NCBI GenBank assembly: GCA_002470515.1
Contig: DKML01000015.1
Span: forward strand, 248,001 to 312,000
DNA from: Proteobacteria bacterium UBA7415
Lineage (GTDB): Bacteria > Pseudomonadota > Gammaproteobacteria > Arenicellales > Arenicellaceae
Length of the DNA stretch: 64,000 nt
Direction of reading: 5' to 3'
Below the pieces are notes generated by a model. That model searched no databases. It was given only the letters and a program-made list of their open reading frames with translations, and was not told the origin of the DNA. Positions 8,035 through 22,825 of this stretch are shown here, one piece after another. Position 1 is the stretch's first letter. Each line of letters begins with the position of its first letter. The translations under genes were made by a program, and so were the position numbers.

Positions 8035-10368
8035 ATGTTGAATGAAAAAGTAAACATACAGATAGGCGAATGGTCATCTGCCCATGACGGCAGACTGAAC
8101 AGAGCTAAAGTGGGGATCGTGTTTGCTGTGTTGATGATGTTCGTGGGCGTTTTCGTTAGCAGTCAGCTGGTTAACGCGCAAGATAAGACAGTATTAAAAG
8201 ATATCGTTTACAGCAGTCTCTCCGGAGAGAATGTACAAATAAATTTTGTTACAGATGGTACTTTGAGTGAGCCCGGTAGTTTCGTTACAGACGAGCCGGC
8301 TCGTATCGCCCTGGACTTTTTTGGCGTGAGCTCAGAAGTAGAGACACGCAAGCTTGATATCCAGACAGGGAAAGTTGAAAGTATTACAACTGTAGAGGCC
8401 GGTGACAGAACGCGCGTTGTAATTAACCTTTATGACACCGCGCGTTACGAATTGCTGCCCGCCTCCAATGGGTATTCGATTACTGTTTTCAATAGTGAAA
8501 TTGATAGTACTGCAGTCGTTAAGCCAAAGCCGTTTACTGCACGGCCTGAAGTGGCGACTAAAGAAGCCATTCAAAATATTGATTTTAGACGGTCTGAAGC
8601 GGGTGGTGGTAAGTTAGTTGTTGATCTAAACGACCCAGGTGTAACGATCGATACGCGTGAGAGTGATGGCGAAATTGTCGTAGACTTGCTCGGCGTTAAA
8701 TTGCCCAGCACTTTAGAGCGCCGGCTTGATGTCGTGGATTTTGCGACACCGGTACAGACCGTTGATGCGTTTCAGAATGGCGACAACGTGCGCTTGGTAA
8801 TCGTGCCTCAAGGCAGATACCAGCACCTCGCGTTTCAAACAGGCAACCGCTTCAACTTAATCGTTGATCCGATTGTTGAAACCGATGCTGATCGCAATCG
8901 CAAAGCACAAGAGGATTTGGGTTTCTCAGGTGAACGTTTATCGATTAACTTGCAGAAAATTGATGTTCGTAGTGCTTTAGCGGTTATTGCGGATTTTACT
9001 GGGATTAATTTTGTGACCAGTGATTCGGTGCAAGGAGAAATATCGGTCAACCTCAAGGATGTGCCTTGGGATCAGGCATTGGATGTGATCATGCGCAGCA
9101 AGGGTTTGTCTAAGCGTCAAACAGGTAACGTTATTTGGGTTGCGCCCACTACGGAAATTCAAGAATTCGAAGAAGAGGAGTTAAAAGCCAATGCTATTGC
9201 GGCCGAATTTGCGCCACTAGTTTCTGAGATGATTACCGTGAGTTACGCAAAAGCTGAAGTGCTTGCCGAAGTGATTAAGAGCGTCGGTGCTGGCGGCGCT
9301 GCGAATAATGGCGGTGGAGCTGATTCAAATCGCCAGTTTATAGGTGGTGGAGACGGTGGTATTGCCAATGGAATGGGTTTTGGTGGCGGTGGTTTGACAT
9401 CAGGTGGTAACTCACTGCTTACACCGCGCGGTAGCGTTACCGCCGATGTGCGGACTAATACACTGCTTATCCAAGATGTTGCTGAAAAAATTAAAGAAAT
9501 TCGCATTTTAGTGGGTAAACTAGACAAGCCTGTTCGTCAGGTACTAATTGAAACACGTATTGTTGAGGCCACAGACACGTTTAGCCGCGAACTCGGCGCA
9601 CGACTCGGTTTTCAAAGGATCACAGACAATGCTCGCTTTCCTGGCAGCAATGGTAGCGATATTGGAGGCTTTGTTGGAAGCGGAACAACGGAAGGTTTGG
9701 GCGTTATTCAAAATTCGCGAATCGATGATGAGCCAGGTTTACTGTTTGATAGTTCACGTGGTGCGCCAGGCGGGCTGGCCGTTGACCTTGGCGCTAACGG
9801 AATCTCAGGACAGCAAGCCGCGTCGTATGCCTTTGACGTATTTAAAGCTGGTGTGGGCTACGCACATTTAATTACGCTGGAACTATCTGCGTTGCAGGCC
9901 GATGGTCGCGGTAAGGTTGTTGCTTCGCCGCGGTTGATCACGGCAAACCAAAAAGAAGCGTCAATTCGCCAAGGCGAAGAACGCGTTTTCGAACTCGAGG
10001 GTTCTGAGGTGGCTGGAATCGAGACCAAGGAAGCTGTTTTGAAATTAGTAGTTACGCCGCAAATCACGCCAGATGATCGTGTGATTATGGATGTTCAAGT
10101 GAATCAGGATACGTTTATTCCTGGCACGGCAGGGAATTTAAGTATTAAAGAAGTTAAGACTCAGGTTCTTGCAGATAATGGCGAAACGATAATCATTGGT
10201 GGTATCTATCAGGAAGAGAATCAATATTCTGAAACAAAGGTGCCCTTCTTAGGTGATATACCGATTATAGGAAACCTCTTTAAGAAAAAGTCAAAGAGAG
10301 ATAACCGCATTGAGCTTCTGATTTTCTTAACACCTAAGATCATTAGCCCTAAGTTAGATTTAGGTTAA
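8035..10368 (+). CDS. pilQ: Type IV pilus secretin PilQ
   Basis: Outer-membrane secretin channel for the type IV pilus, 777 aa from ATG 8035. This start has GGAAG eight bases upstream; an in-frame TTG at 8002 would add 11 residues and overlap pilP. Order of domains: signal peptide or anchor (VGIVFAVLMMFVGVFV), two AMIN peptidoglycan-binding domains (roughly 60-150 and 180-280), an STN/N0 domain (ISVNLKDVPWDQALDVI), an N1/KH domain with a Gly-rich insert near 415-460, and the secretin barrel ending VPFLGDIPIIGNLFKKK with the typical LLIFLTPKII end. Confidence 0.96.
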   Translation: MLNEKVNIQIGEWSSAHDGRLNRAKVGIVFAVLMMFVGVFVSSQLVNAQDKTVLKDIVYSSLSGENVQINFVTDGTLSEPGSFVTDEPARIALDFFGVSSEVETRKLDIQTGKVESITTVEAGDRTRVVINLYDTARYELLPASNGYSITVFNSEIDSTAVVKPKPFTARPEVATKEAIQNIDFRRSEAGGGKLVVDLNDPGVTIDTRESDGEIVVDLLGVKLPSTLERRLDVVDFATPVQTVDAFQNGDNVRLVIVPQGRYQHLAFQTGNRFNLIVDPIVETDADRNRKAQEDLGFSGERLSINLQKIDVRSALAVIADFTGINFVTSDSVQGEISVNLKDVPWDQALDVIMRSKGLSKRQTGNVIWVAPTTEIQEFEEEELKANAIAAEFAPLVSEMITVSYAKAEVLAEVIKSVGAGGAANNGGGADSNRQFIGGGDGGIANGMGFGGGGLTSGGNSLLTPRGSVTADVRTNTLLIQDVAEKIKEIRILVGKLDKPVRQVLIETRIVEATDTFSRELGARLGFQRITDNARFPGSNGSDIGGFVGSGTTEGLGVIQNSRIDDEPGLLFDSSRGAPGGLAVDLGANGISGQQAASYAFDVFKAGVGYAHLITLELSALQADGRGKVVASPRLITANQKEASIRQGEERVFELEGSEVAGIETKEAVLKLVVTPQITPDDRVIMDVQVNQDTFIPGTAGNLSIKEVKTQVLADNGETIIIGGIYQEENQYSETKVPFLGDIPIIGNLFKKKSKRDNRIELLIFLTPKIISPKLDLG

Positions 10369-10381
10369 ACTGCATACCAAA

Positions 10382-10412
10382 ATAGGGGTGCTTTAATCTA
10401 AATAGCCCCTAT
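10382..10412 (+). terminator. Hairpin after pilQ, possible weak terminator
   Basis: ATAGGGG (10382-10388) pairs with CCCCTAT (10406-10412) across a 17-base loop, 14 bases after the pilQ stop. There is no T-run behind it, so it may be a processing or attenuation structure between pilQ and aroK and not a true intrinsic terminator. Confidence 0.35.
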
Positions 10413-10544
10413 CTGGTACTTAATTGGGATAGTTACAAAACTGGATAGATGCTAAAACACTTGATTTTGACGCATTAAGCAGTACATTCCTCGGTAGAGC
10501 GCTGTAGATGGATAGGCGGCGCGTCCCTCACATACAAAGAGAAT

Positions 10545-11051
10545 ATGCAGAATATTATTTTGATAGGCCCTATGGGGTCAGGCAAGACTACGGTTGGTCG
10601 TCAGCTAGCGAAGCGAACTCGGATGGAGTTTGTTGACTCTGATCATATGATCGAAGATCGATGCGGAGTTTCAATATCAACCATATTTGATATAGAAGGT
10701 GAGGACGGATTCCGAAAGCGCGAAACCAAGATGCTGACAGAGCTTTGTCAAATGAACGGTATTGTATTGGCAACGGGTGGTGGTGCAATTACAACGGAAG
10801 GAAATCGTATTCTTTTGCGTAAGAGTGGATACGTGGTTTACTTGAAAACCTCTATAAATACTCAGATTGCGAGAACTCAAAAAAACCAAAACCGACCTCT
10901 ATTAGAAAACGTGGATCCAGAGGTAAAACTCCAAGAACTCATGGATGAGCGCGGCAATTTATACGAACAAGAAGCAGATTTGATAGTGACCTCTGGGGAG
11001 CGAATTGTTTCGAAAGTGGTTGAAGAAATAATGTCCCACCTAGACAACTAG
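10545..11051 (+). CDS. aroK: Shikimate kinase
   Basis: 168-aa cytoplasmic P-loop kinase that phosphorylates shikimate at the 3-hydroxyl with ATP, the fifth step of the chorismate pathway. The Walker A loop is GPMGSGKTT (residues 7-15). The shikimate-binding DSDxxI appears as DSDHMIE (near 32), GFRKRE carries the conserved Arg, and GGGAI (near 80) is the Walker B/substrate loop. The lid residues follow at NRPLL. Placement after pilQ is the usual gammaproteobacterial order, but aroB, which normally follows, is missing here. Confidence 0.95.
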   Translation: MQNIILIGPMGSGKTTVGRQLAKRTRMEFVDSDHMIEDRCGVSISTIFDIEGEDGFRKRETKMLTELCQMNGIVLATGGGAITTEGNRILLRKSGYVVYLKTSINTQIARTQKNQNRPLLENVDPEVKLQELMDERGNLYEQEADLIVTSGERIVSKVVEEIMSHLDN

Positions 11052-11423
11052 TGATCGGTATAGCTTAACTTTGGTATAACGTATAAGCGCAGGCCTCGTT
11101 GAAGCCTTATAGATTCAGTAGATATACCGTATAGATTTTGACCTCATTTTCGCTGAAGTGGCTTAAAACATACCACTTACTTCTGTTTTCCCGATTTGCG
11201 GCCGTCATTGCCTAATGACTCCAGAGCCGTAAACGCCTATAATCCACGGCCTACTTTCGGTATTTACTGAAATCGGATTTACTCTGAGCCAGTGATGCTA
11301 ACGCCCGACAAAGATGCTCGGGCGGCCAAGATTCGCCGTCAGCGGGAATGTACAAGGATGTTTGTGCTGCGTGATGAACTTCATCGTGCTCTTCGATCAA
11401 TTTAATCTGAATGGGTCTCAAGC
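11052..11423. other. Gene-free interval between aroK and gltB
   Basis: A 372-bp stretch with no convincing gene. The usual aroB and damX genes are absent and I see no remnant of them. The 3' half is probably the gltB leader: a TATAAT at 11238-11243 could be a -10 element, though I cannot find a matching -35. A perfect CsrA consensus lies at 11350-11361. Confidence 0.6.
11350..11361 (+). promoter_or_regulatory. CsrA/RsmA consensus site in gltB leader
   Basis: GTACAAGGATGT matches the published CsrA SELEX consensus RUACARGGAUGU at all 12 positions and lies 62 bases upstream of the gltB GTG on the coding strand. Function is inferred. Confidence 0.45.
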
Positions 11424-17328
<5,905 letters not shown>

Positions 17329-17356
17329 CGAAGCGACTGACGAGAGCTCCCTTTTA

Positions 17357-18430
17357 ATGCATACAAAAAATGATCTTTATCTGCGCGCATTGCGTGGAGA
17401 ACGAGTAGAACGAACTCCAATTTGGGTAATGCGCCAAGCAGGCCGTTATCTGCCAGACTATCGAGCGACTCGTGCGCGCGCGGGCGATTTTCTTACCTTG
17501 TGTAAAACTCCAGAAATGGCGTGTGAGGTAACTCTTCAGCCGATCGACCACTTTGGATTGGACGCCGCTATCCTGTTTTCTGACATTCTGACTATTCCTG
17601 ATGCTATGGGCTTAGAGCTGGTTTTAGAGGAAGGGGTAGGCCCGGTTTTTCAAAAACCATTAATGGGCGCAGCTGACATAAACGAACTGGCCGTACCTGA
17701 CATGCATGCGGACCTTGGCTACGTTATGGATGCAGTCGCGCTGATCCGTCGTGAGCTCAATGATCGAGTGCCCCTGATAGGTTTTACAGGTAGTCCGTGG
17801 ACGCTCGCAAGCTACATGGTAGAAGGTAAAGGCAGTAAGGATTTTGCTAAAGTAAAAGGCTTAATGTTTGGTGAGCCTGAGTTGATGCATACTCTATTGA
17901 ATGTTGTTACTGACGCGGTAATAGAGTATCTAAGGGCTCAAGTTCGCGCAGGTGTTCAGTCTCTAATGGTTTTTGATACTTGGGGAGGCATGCTATCTAC
18001 CGCCGCGTTTAAAACATTTTCGTTGGCCTACATGCAACGCATAGTTACGGCTATTAAGTCTGACTCAGACTGTAAGGACGTACCGATCGTGCTGTTTACC
18101 AAAGGCGGTGGGCAGTGGTTAGAGATGCTTGCGGATACCGGTTGTGATGGTCTTGGTTTGGATTGGACTATAGATATTGCTCAGGCAAAACAGCGAGTCG
18201 GTGACAGAGTGATTCTGCAAGGCAATATGGATCCAGTGGTTATGAGTACTACTGGTGCTGCAGTTGAATCACAAGCACGAGCCGTTCTAGATGGTTATGG
18301 ACAGGTTGGTGCGCAAGACCGTGGACACATTTTTAATCTTGGGCACGGGATTCAACCGACAGCCAAACCAGATAACATGCGAGTGTTAGTGGAAACAGTT
18401 AAATCGTACAGCCCTTCATTTCATTCATAG
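17357..18430 (+). CDS. hemE: Uroporphyrinogen decarboxylase
   Basis: 357-aa cytoplasmic enzyme that removes four acetate carboxyls from uroporphyrinogen III to give coproporphyrinogen III in haem synthesis. The signature PIWVMRQAGRYLPDYR near residue 21 holds the conserved substrate-binding Arg residues. Further family sequence includes DAAILFSDILTIPDAMG (active-site Asp) and GFTGSPWTLASYMVEG. The C-terminal FNLGHGIQPTAKPDN is the second signature with His. Length is standard. Confidence 0.97.
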   Translation: MHTKNDLYLRALRGERVERTPIWVMRQAGRYLPDYRATRARAGDFLTLCKTPEMACEVTLQPIDHFGLDAAILFSDILTIPDAMGLELVLEEGVGPVFQKPLMGAADINELAVPDMHADLGYVMDAVALIRRELNDRVPLIGFTGSPWTLASYMVEGKGSKDFAKVKGLMFGEPELMHTLLNVVTDAVIEYLRAQVRAGVQSLMVFDTWGGMLSTAAFKTFSLAYMQRIVTAIKSDSDCKDVPIVLFTKGGGQWLEMLADTGCDGLGLDWTIDIAQAKQRVGDRVILQGNMDPVVMSTTGAAVESQARAVLDGYGQVGAQDRGHIFNLGHGIQPTAKPDNMRVLVETVKSYSPSFHS

Positions 18431-18587
18431 GGTTTTAGCCGGGATACAGTTGAGTTTGTTCTTGGCGGAGTGCGCTTTGGCCCCTATATTCGGACTCGAT
18501 GGGTAGAGTCAAATGACCGTTAGTCGTGCTTAGTGCGGCGAAATGCCCCAAAAGCTTGAATTTGATGCCCTCCTAGGGTTAGTGTAG

Positions 18588-19067
18588 TTGCCGATGATAA
18601 ATTTCAGTCAGATAGAAGCCGACATTTTTTTAGGTTCGGCGCCGCTCAACGGCGTAGATGTGGCTCGTCTTAAACAGATGAAAATCACATCGGTGGTGTC
18701 GTTACAGAGCGATGACGATTTGAAAACACACCGAATCGACTGGAAGAAGTTACAGGCCGCATACAAATACAACGGCATAGTGGCGCAACGTTTTCCGATT
18801 ACTGATTTTGATGAGCATGATTTAGGCGAGAGACTCCCAACGGCGGTATTGGGCTTGCATACGCTACTTACAGAAGGACACCGAATCTATGCGCATTGCA
18901 ATGCGGGGGTGTGTCGAGCGCCCGCCACAGTCCTTACGTATTTGTGTCATTACCGAGGAATGGATATTGATAAAGGTTTGGCCTATATTCGTCGTGCGCG
19001 ACCACAAGTAAATCCATACCGTTCAGCCGTAGAAAAAGCACTTAAAGAACTAAAAGACGAATTCTAG
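18588..19067 (+). CDS. Dual-specificity protein phosphatase family protein
   Basis: 159-aa small cysteine phosphatase. The P-loop HCNAGVCRAP (near residue 104) fits HCxxGxxR, with the nucleophilic Cys and phosphate-binding Arg. An upstream Asp-containing loop (FPITDFDEHDLGE) could supply the general acid. There is no signal peptide or membrane segment. The family removes phosphate from protein Ser/Thr/Tyr, or from phosphoinositide or carbohydrate substrates; the target is unknown. The start may be TTG 18588 or ATG 18594. It is followed convergently by tesA, and its neighbours give no functional hint. Confidence 0.8.
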   Translation: MPMINFSQIEADIFLGSAPLNGVDVARLKQMKITSVVSLQSDDDLKTHRIDWKKLQAAYKYNGIVAQRFPITDFDEHDLGERLPTAVLGLHTLLTEGHRIYAHCNAGVCRAPATVLTYLCHYRGMDIDKGLAYIRRARPQVNPYRSAVEKALKELKDEF

Positions 19068-19139
19068 ATATCTTGTTTAGGTATCGATGTGGGTAATGTC
19101 GGGGTAGGTATTGGTGCGGTCAATACAGTCGCGAGACTA

Positions 19140-19778
19140 TTAGTCGACCAATTTTTCTGCACGCAAGAAGTCGAGCACTAAGTCCCGAACTTCTGGCTGA
19201 GCAGCCGCAGTTGGGTGAAGTCCATCAGCTTGAATGTAGTTATCTTTCAGAAAAAACTCTTCTCGATAAAAATCAAATAGCGGTACTTCGAATTCTGCAG
19301 CTAGGTCCTTATATACAGCTCTAAACGAATCGATGTAACGCGGTCCATACGTAGGTGGCACCGAAATTCCGATTAATACGAGGTCGATATCACGGTTGCG
19401 TATCTGCGTGATCATCCCACGCAAATTTTCTTTGAGCAGGTCAACAGACCCTCCGCGCAAACCATCATTGGCGCCTAGCTCTAGCAACACTAAGTCGGGC
19501 TCTAATTCATCCAGGGTTACTTCAATTCGTGCAAGGCCACCACTGCTGGTTTCCCCAGAAATGCTCGCATTAATCAAAGTATGGTCTGTGCCAAGCTCAG
19601 CTTGAAGTAACTCTACCCAGCCATCCTTAGGGTTGATACCGTAACCTGCGCTTAGACTGTCGCCATATACTAATAGGCTCTTGCTATGAGTAAGTTGAGC
19701 TGCGCACAGGCAAGCGAGTATGACCGCCGCTGTGCGGACAAATGAAAAAGTAATGCGGCGATAAATCCAGAACTGCAT
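19140..19778 (-). CDS. tesA: Periplasmic SGNH esterase/thioesterase I
   Basis: 212-aa secreted SGNH hydrolase of the TesA/ApeA (protease I, lysophospholipase L1) type. A signal peptide of about 30 residues comes first. Block I is YGDSLSAGYG (nucleophile Ser), block II has Gly (SISGETSSGG), block III is GANDGLRG (Asn) and block V is DGLHPTAAAQ (Asp and His of the triad). In related genomes tesA is divergent from the ybbA/ybbP ABC genes. Here those genes lie 10 kb away, beyond a sugar island. Confidence 0.92.
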   Translation of the reverse strand: MQFWIYRRITFSFVRTAAVILACLCAAQLTHSKSLLVYGDSLSAGYGINPKDGWVELLQAELGTDHTLINASISGETSSGGLARIEVTLDELEPDLVLLELGANDGLRGGSVDLLKENLRGMITQIRNRDIDLVLIGISVPPTYGPRYIDSFRAVYKDLAAEFEVPLFDFYREEFFLKDNYIQADGLHPTAAAQPEVRDLVLDFLRAEKLVD

Positions 19779-19889
19779 GAATAGATATTAAACGGTTACG
19801 ACGGGCATCTATTTTATCGGAGGTTTTGAAGAGCAATGTGACGGCAGCTCGGCTTATGCTGTAATTAACGCCGCAACATAGGCTGCAAC

Positions 19890-20876
19890 TCATGCTGCAA
19901 CAAGCGCTACCAAAATTTGTCTTGGCCGGTCGCCGCTAAAAGGTCTGCGACCATGCATGGTTAGCTTGTTGTCAATTAAAGCCACGTCGCCGTCTTGCCA
20001 TGGAACATCAAACGTAAAGTCGTGGCTTAATTTTACAATAAGCTCCAGGCCTGAGGCCGGGATATGTGATCCATCGCCAAATGTGAGTGCGCTTGAAGGG
20101 TCTTCTTTTACCCCTTTCCAGCCCAGATAAGCGGCAACTAATTGATTGTATAAAACCTTGGCGCCATTATCGAGCACTCGTACAGCAGGCAGTATTGGCG
20201 TAGTTGCTTTAAGACTGCCATCGTCTTGCCATTCCCAGGTGTAACCTAGCTTTTTTAGTTTTGCTTCGCCCTCTTCTTTGCTGTCAACACTTAGGGTGTT
20301 TTTCCAGCTACGTCCTTGCCCGCTATCATGGTCATTTGCGGCTGGCATATGGGTAGTGTACTTAACGCCTTTGCTTGCAAGCTCTTGAGCTAGTTCAGGC
20401 TCGGCTTTCTCAAGCGCAGTGTAGAGCTGATCTGATCGGCAGATAGGTGACGCGCCACCTTTCTCAGCTGCGCTTTTACAAAAGAAGAAGAGCTTGTCAG
20501 GTGAGATCGGCGTTTGTGCCATCTCGTGATGCAAGAATATCTCAACGTCTTTGGGCGCCTCATTGGCCGTGAAAACTCTTTCTGTAAAGTTAATTCGAAC
20601 GGCGTTAGAAAGTGACTCTTGATACGTAAAGCTTGGGTAATCAAATGCGCCTGAAAAGGTATCAAAGGTTTCGGCACTATCAACAGGAAACCCTCTAAAC
20701 AAAATTGTTCCCGAGCTAGCGAGATCATTTTCTATTTGGCTTTTGTTTTTTTTAATCCACTCGCAAGCTTGTTCTAGGCTTTCTAGAGACGCGGGTGCTT
20801 TGACCACAATTGGGAACGGCCCGTCAGCAAATTCGAGTTGGTGGTCTACAGCAACTGTTGGTAGAGAAAGTGTCAT
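19890..20876 (-). CDS. Fe(II)/2-oxoglutarate-dependent TauD/TfdA-family oxygenase
   Basis: 328-aa oxygenase of the TauD/clavaminate synthase superfamily. It is closest in pattern to the plant At3g21360/SyrP-like branch (RVFTANEAP, HHEMAQTP, KLFFFCKSAAEKGG). The iron triad is H116-x-E118 (HHE) with distal His308 (MHGRRPF), so the acidic ligand is Glu and not the more common Asp. The 2OG-binding Arg is in the GDRPRQILV region near the C-terminus. Cytoplasmic, no signal peptide. It follows the aldo/keto reductase in a two-gene minus-strand operon behind a GntR-type operator, so it likely acts on a sugar or an intermediate in the island. The actual substrate is unknown. Confidence 0.85.
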   Translation of the reverse strand: MTLSLPTVAVDHQLEFADGPFPIVVKAPASLESLEQACEWIKKNKSQIENDLASSGTILFRGFPVDSAETFDTFSGAFDYPSFTYQESLSNAVRINFTERVFTANEAPKDVEIFLHHEMAQTPISPDKLFFFCKSAAEKGGASPICRSDQLYTALEKAEPELAQELASKGVKYTTHMPAANDHDSGQGRSWKNTLSVDSKEEGEAKLKKLGYTWEWQDDGSLKATTPILPAVRVLDNGAKVLYNQLVAAYLGWKGVKEDPSSALTFGDGSHIPASGLELIVKLSHDFTFDVPWQDGDVALIDNKLTMHGRRPFSGDRPRQILVALVAA

Positions 20877-20906
20877 AGCGAATCCTTGTTTTAGGCAAGA
20901 AGAGGT

Positions 20907-21878
20907 TTAATCGTAGATTGGAAAAAAGGTATTGAACGCGGCTTCGCAAAACTCACCGGGATCGTTAAATCTACGATCCGCGTTGAGTGCTGATATGTCG
21001 AGCATTTCTTGTTTGCTGAGTTCAAAATCGAAGATGTCTTGGTTTTCAAGCATCCGTTCAGGCCTACTAGTCTTAGGAATGATAGCGGTTCCACGCTGAA
21101 CTCCCCATCTAAGTACTACCTGAGCGGGTGTTTTACCATGTCTTTTTGCGGCATTTTGAACAACCGACTTGTCTAACACCGATTCTGTTTTCTCGGCCAT
21201 ATCTAACTCAACGTATGAAAGAGCGCCGAGCGGAGAAAAGGCAGTGATTTCGATACTGTGCTCATGGCATAAACGCAGGAGCTTATCTTGAGTTAGGTAC
21301 GGGTGAGACTCGACCTGAAGCATCGCCGGTTTAATTTTTGCGTAATTGAGCAGGTCTTGCATAAGCCCGGTATTGTAGTTACACACACCAATATGTTTAC
21401 TCTTCTGCGTCTCTACTAATGCTTCCATAGCTCTCCAAGTATCCATTAGCGGTACGGGTGCTCTGCGCATTCCCTGTTCAGGTTTGCTAGGGTCGAACAA
21501 CCACTCTGCAGGATAACGAGTTTCAAAAGGCACATACTCCAGCGCAATCGGAAAGTGTACGAGATACAAGTCTATGTAGTCCAGTTGTAAGTCACTAAGC
21601 GTTTTATCTAATGCTAATTCAACGTGTTCAGGTGCGTGATACGTGTTCCAAAGCTTAGAAGTAACCCATAGGTCTGACCGTGAGCAGAGCCCGTCTGCTA
21701 TGGCTTTCTTAATACCTTCACCCACTTCTTTTTCGTTACCGTAATCGCTCGCACTGTCTAAGTGTCGGTAGCCTGCGGCTATCGCTGCGTACACTGCGTC
21801 GGCACAGTCTTGGGGGGCTATCTTCCATAAGCCAAAACCGACGAGCGGCATATTAATTGTATTGTGAGTCTTTTGCAT
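20907..21878 (-). CDS. Aldo/keto reductase, xylose-reductase-like (AKR2 type)
   Basis: 323-aa NAD(P)H-dependent (beta/alpha)8 reductase. The catalytic tetrad is complete: Asp41, Tyr46, Lys75 and His108. Segments such as SKLWNTYHAPEHVE, HFPIALEYVPFETRYP and the end RRFNDPGEF strongly resemble yeast xylose reductases, which reduce aldoses to alditols. The coenzyme-binding IPKTSRPER motif has the Arg often used for NADP(H). It is the first gene of a minus-strand pair with the Fe/2OG oxygenase. Its promoter region contains the island operator (21922-21933) and is shared with the divergent GntR regulator. Expected substrate: an aldose or sugar aldehyde made by the island enzymes. Confidence 0.9.
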   Translation of the reverse strand: MQKTHNTINMPLVGFGLWKIAPQDCADAVYAAIAAGYRHLDSASDYGNEKEVGEGIKKAIADGLCSRSDLWVTSKLWNTYHAPEHVELALDKTLSDLQLDYIDLYLVHFPIALEYVPFETRYPAEWLFDPSKPEQGMRRAPVPLMDTWRAMEALVETQKSKHIGVCNYNTGLMQDLLNYAKIKPAMLQVESHPYLTQDKLLRLCHEHSIEITAFSPLGALSYVELDMAEKTESVLDKSVVQNAAKRHGKTPAQVVLRWGVQRGTAIIPKTSRPERMLENQDIFDFELSKQEMLDISALNADRRFNDPGEFCEAAFNTFFPIYD

Positions 21879-21921
21879 AGTGAGAAAAGGGCTGTCTATT
21901 GAGCGAATTTGCGTTATTGTA

Positions 21922-21933
21922 TCTTATATAAGA
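21922..21933. promoter_or_regulatory. Predicted operator of the GntR regulator, site 1
   Basis: The perfect 12-bp palindrome TCTTATATAAGA lies between the divergent aldo/keto reductase and gntR-like genes. The 16-mer GTATCTTATATAAGAC (21919-21934) recurs inverted upstream of the TonB receptor. Confidence 0.65.
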
Positions 21934-22051
21934 CCTGCATGATAATATAAAAATCAACGTGATGTTGCTAGAGTGTTGACTGAATTGTTTGCATAACTCA
22001 GTCTATGAGGTTATCCAACTTAATGCTGTCTAATCAAAGACTACGAATTCT

Positions 22052-22765
22052 ATGAGTACCAGTTTCCAGCCACTATATAAACAGGTCTACGATGTACTAA
22101 CCCAGAGATTGCAAGAGGGTTACTGGAAGCCTGGAGATCTTTTACCCAGCGAATTTGCTCTTGCTGATGAATTGGGGGTTAGCCAGGGGACCGTACGTAA
22201 AGCGTTAAACCAATTGGTGACCGAATATTTATTAGACAGACAACAAGGCAAGGGTACCTTTGTTGCGGAGCACACCCAAGAAAGTTCATTGTTTCGTTTC
22301 TTTCGCTGGCGTGAGCCTGGAGGCGAAAAACTTATTCCAGAAACCACGGTCATCAGCCAGTCTCGAAAGTCAGCCAATGTTGATCAACAGCAAAAGCTCG
22401 GGCTGCCGGCCGGTGCTGAGATTAATGAGTTAGTGAGAGTTAGGTCATTGCTAGACCAGATCACTTTATTAGAATTTGTGGTTCAGCCTCTATCGGTATT
22501 TCCTGACATTGATCTGGTTAAGGAATTACCTAATTCGCTCTATACCTTGTATCAAGAACGCTACGGAATTTCGATCATTAGCGCTCGTGATGAGCTCCGC
22601 GCAGAAGCATTGCCAAAGAAATTTGCTAAGCATTTAAATCTACCGCCTCAACATCCTGTATTGGTCGTAGAGCGTCTTAGCATCAATATTGATGGCAGAG
22701 CGGTTGAATACAGTACGGCTTATTGCAGTACTGAATCATTTTCATACGTCGTTAATTTGAAGTAA
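22052..22765 (+). CDS. GntR/HutC-family transcriptional regulator
   Basis: 237-aa regulator. The N-terminal winged helix-turn-helix (PLYKQVYDVL...LPSEFALADELGVSQGTVRKAL) covers residues 7-75, and the C-terminal UTRA ligand-binding domain (HutC subfamily) covers about 95-235, with LEFVVQPLSVFPDI and VERLSINIDGRAVEYS. HutC-type proteins are usually repressors released by a pathway sugar or its phosphate. It sits between the divergent reductase/oxygenase operon and the GH31 gene. Copies of a TCTTATATAAGA palindrome in the island are its likely binding sites. Confidence 0.92.
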   Translation: MSTSFQPLYKQVYDVLTQRLQEGYWKPGDLLPSEFALADELGVSQGTVRKALNQLVTEYLLDRQQGKGTFVAEHTQESSLFRFFRWREPGGEKLIPETTVISQSRKSANVDQQQKLGLPAGAEINELVRVRSLLDQITLLEFVVQPLSVFPDIDLVKELPNSLYTLYQERYGISIISARDELRAEALPKKFAKHLNLPPQHPVLVVERLSINIDGRAVEYSTAYCSTESFSYVVNLK

Positions 22766-22825
22766 GTGAGTTCTTTGTCTTATTCCATCTACGGCTTTAG
22801 CCACCTCTAGTTTTATAGTCTTCTT

